DNA from: Clostridiales bacterium
Lineage (GTDB): Bacteria > Bacillota > Clostridia > Oscillospirales > Oscillospiraceae
DNA length: 7,713 nucleotides
NCBI GenBank assembly: GCA_020861055.1
Contig: JAJBTD010000023.1
Location: forward strand, 1-7,713
Reading direction: 5' to 3'
Below are positions 6,278 through 7,713 of this stretch, one piece after another. Positions within the stretch are counted from its first letter, which is position 1; every line of letters begins with the position of its first letter. The notes beneath the pieces were generated by a model that worked only from the letters and a program-made list of their open reading frames with translations, was not told the DNA's origin and did not search any database. A program made the translations under genes and the position numbers.

Positions 6278-7170
6278 CGGGGGTTATTATCCGCTCTATC
6301 AGCGGCTTTTACGATGTGGACATCCAGGGACAGCTTCTCCGGTGCCGCGGGCGGGGCAAGCTGCGCCACCAGAAGCAGAAGCCCTTGGTGGGAGATCTGG
6401 CAGAGGTGACCCGCATCAGCGAGACGGAGGGCGCTCTGGACGCCATTCTCCCCCGGCGCAATGCCCTGGAACGCCCCGCCGTGGCCAATATGGATCAAAT
6501 CCTCATTGTGGCCTCCGGGGCAGTTCCGGTGACAGACCCATTTCTCATCGACCGGATCACTGCGCTGGCGAACGCCATTGGCTGCCAGCCGGTCATTCTG
6601 TTCAACAAATGGGATCTGGTCCCGGTCCCGGAGATGGCAAAAATCTACCAGGATGCGGGATTTACCGTTATTCCATGCAGCGCCAGGACTGGGCAGGGGG
6701 TGGAGGAAATTCGTTCCTGCCTCCGCGGACGTATCTCCGTTTTTACCGGCAATTCCGGCGTGGGAAAGTCCAGTCTCCTCAATGCCCTGGAGGGAAGCTT
6801 GGCGCTGGCGACCGGGGAGGTCAGCACAAAGCTGGGCAGGGGAAAGCACACCACCCGCACAGTGGAGCTGTTCCGGCTCCCGGAAGATGCGCTTGTGGCG
6901 GATACGCCCGGTTTTGCCGCCTTTGATCCCCAGACGCCTGAGCTGATGGACGCCCAGGCGCTGGCAGGATATTTCCCGGAGTTTCGGCCCTATCTGTCCG
7001 GCTGCGCCTTTGTGGACTGCGCCCACATCAAGGAAAAGGGCTGCGGATTACTGACGGCGATAGAGCAGGGCAAGGTATCCCGAAGCCGTCATGAAAGCTA
7101 TGTGCGGCTCTATCAACAGGCAAAGGAGTTTCGGCCTTGGGAAAATCACGGAAAAAGCGGGCCGTCCTGA
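6274..7170 (+). CDS. rsgA: Ribosome small-subunit GTPase RsgA (CpgA/YloQ)
   Basis: Circularly permuted GTPase that binds the 30S subunit and aids its late maturation. The 298 residues fit the family. The N-terminal OB fold includes GVIIRSISGFYDV and PLVGD. The G motifs are in permuted order: G4 NKWD (111-114), G5 SARTGQG, G1 GNSGVGKSS (159-167), the G2 region KHTTRTV, then G3 DTPGF (210-214). The C-terminal zinc motif is C-x4-C-x-H-x5-C: Cys244, Cys249, His251, Cys257. The GTG start overlaps the kinase TGA (GTGA), with GAGGA (6260-6264) 9 bases upstream. Start choice is supported by the family beginning, GxIxxxxSGFYxV. Translational coupling to the kinase is likely. It runs 34 bases into thiN; the rpe gene usually found between them in Bacillus is absent. 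Confidence 0.97.
   Translation: MTGVIIRSISGFYDVDIQGQLLRCRGRGKLRHQKQKPLVGDLAEVTRISETEGALDAILPRRNALERPAVANMDQILIVASGAVPVTDPFLIDRITALANAIGCQPVILFNKWDLVPVPEMAKIYQDAGFTVIPCSARTGQGVEEIRSCLRGRISVFTGNSGVGKSSLLNALEGSLALATGEVSTKLGRGKHTTRTVELFRLPEDALVADTPGFAAFDPQTPELMDAQALAGYFPEFRPYLSGCAFVDCAHIKEKGCGLLTAIEQGKVSRSRHESYVRLYQQAKEFRPWENHGKSGPS
7122..7127 (+). promoter_or_regulatory. Ribosome binding site deciding the thiN start
   Basis: AAAGGA, continuing as AAAGGAG to base 7128, lies inside the end of rsgA. The TTG at 7137 follows about 8 bases after the G-run, a good spacing. This is the main reason for choosing that rare start codon. Confidence 0.65.
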
Positions 7171-7713
7171 TCGGCGCATCATCTGCCTCCCTTCCGTTGG
7201 AACTGGAGGAACGGATACTTCCGGACGACTTTATCATCTGCGCTGACGGGGGACGGGGGCTGGCAGAGCGCCTCGGTCTGCAACCGGACTGGTATGTGGG
7301 CGACAACGACTCCGGCGGACGGCCAGATGGACTGCCCGCCACCCTCCTGCCGTCGGAGAAGGATGTCTCTGACATGGAGATGGCAGTCGATCAGGCGTTA
7401 CAGCTGGGCTATCAGGAGCTGCTGCTTCTGGGTTGTACCGGTGGCAGAGAAGACCATCATCTGGCAAACCTGGGCCTCCTGGAGCAGATACATCGGCGGG
7501 GCGGCTGCGGCATTTTGCTGGATGCGGCAAATGAGGTACGCTTCCTGGGTCCGGGCAGCTATCAGATCGAAAATCGGCCTGTCTACCATTATCTGGGCCT
7601 GATCCCCCTGGATGCAGCGGTCACCGGCGTCACATTGACCGGTGTGCGCTACCCTCTGGACCATTTCACGCTTCAACGCGGCTCTACCCGAGCAGTCAGC
7701 AACGAGATCCTGC
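7137..7713 (+). CDS. thiN: Thiamine pyrophosphokinase (3' partial)
   Basis: Transfers pyrophosphate from ATP to thiamine, giving thiamine diphosphate directly, as part of thiamine salvage in the cytoplasm. The frame stays open to the window edge (192 codons). The likely start is TTG at 7137, served by an AAAGGAG site inside rsgA; an ATG-only search would miss it. Motifs: ICADGGRGLAERLGLQPDWY (34-53), GDNDS (55-59, normally GDFDS, so Phe is replaced by Asn between the two acidic metal/ATP-binding Asps, which are kept), SEKDVSDMEMAVDQAL (73-88), GCTGGREDHHLANL (99-112, matching GxTGGRxDHxLxN), GVRYPL and finally AVSNE near 186-190, the start of the usual thiamine-site segment. Usual length is about 210-220, so only some 20-30 residues lie beyond the edge. 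It overlaps rsgA by 34 bases and so belongs to the same transcript. Confidence 0.95.
   Translation, partial: MGKSRKKRAVLIGASSASLPLELEERILPDDFIICADGGRGLAERLGLQPDWYVGDNDSGGRPDGLPATLLPSEKDVSDMEMAVDQALQLGYQELLLLGCTGGREDHHLANLGLLEQIHRRGGCGILLDAANEVRFLGPGSYQIENRPVYHYLGLIPLDAAVTGVTLTGVRYPLDHFTLQRGSTRAVSNEIL

Noticed and set aside
7294..7602. A forward frame of 102 codons at the right end, possibly a sign of a frameshift in thiN
   Set aside because: The thiN frame from 7137 reads without interruption through all family motifs to the window end, so there is no frameshift; the other frame has no motifs.

Overview
The window is one strand of a GC-rich (about 60% by eye), tightly packed housekeeping operon. 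Every supported gene reads rightward. The order fmt (5' end missing) - small gene - rsmB - rlmN - stp (PP2C) - PASTA kinase - rsgA - thiN (3' end missing) matches the conserved Firmicutes cluster known from Bacillus subtilis (fmt-rsmB-rlmN-prpC-prkC-rsgA-rpe-thiN). High GC, Clostridia-like proteins and a three-PASTA kinase suggest a gut-type member of Clostridia, perhaps Oscillospiraceae or a relative. That assignment is an inference from layout and composition, not a database match.

Layout: bases 1-815 hold Fmt without roughly its first 40 residues. Bases 846-1025 hold a 59-codon gene with a good ribosome binding site and a DUF3006-like pattern, easily missed because it is so short. Its stop lies one base before the rsmB start. 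rsmB overlaps rlmN by 4 bases (ATGA). A 35-base gap, the longest after base 1025, follows rlmN and precedes the GTG start of the phosphatase. Twelve bases then separate phosphatase and kinase. The kinase overlaps rsgA by 4 bases (GTGA), and rsgA overlaps a TTG-started thiN by 34 bases. No stretch over 300 bases lacks a gene, and I see no terminator, tRNA, mobile element or CRISPR.

Functionally, the genes cover initiator-tRNA formylation (Fmt), 16S rRNA m5C methylation (RsmB), 23S rRNA and tRNA m2A methylation (RlmN), 30S subunit maturation (RsgA), thiamine diphosphate synthesis (ThiN), and a reversible Ser/Thr phosphorylation pair (PP2C phosphatase plus membrane PASTA kinase) that senses the cell wall. 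In B. subtilis the RsgA homologue CpgA is reported as a substrate of the kinase PrkC, so the direct coupling of kinase to rsgA makes biological sense.

No wholly new system is evident. The points most worth a second look are: the small DUF3006-like gene that probably couples rsmB translation; a near-consensus sigma-A promoter (TTGACA-N18-TACAAT) inside an AT-rich island of rlmN that could drive the phosphatase/kinase half separately; a Ser/Asp-rich linker and non-PASTA beta-rich domain at the kinase C terminus; and the absence of rpe between rsgA and thiN.
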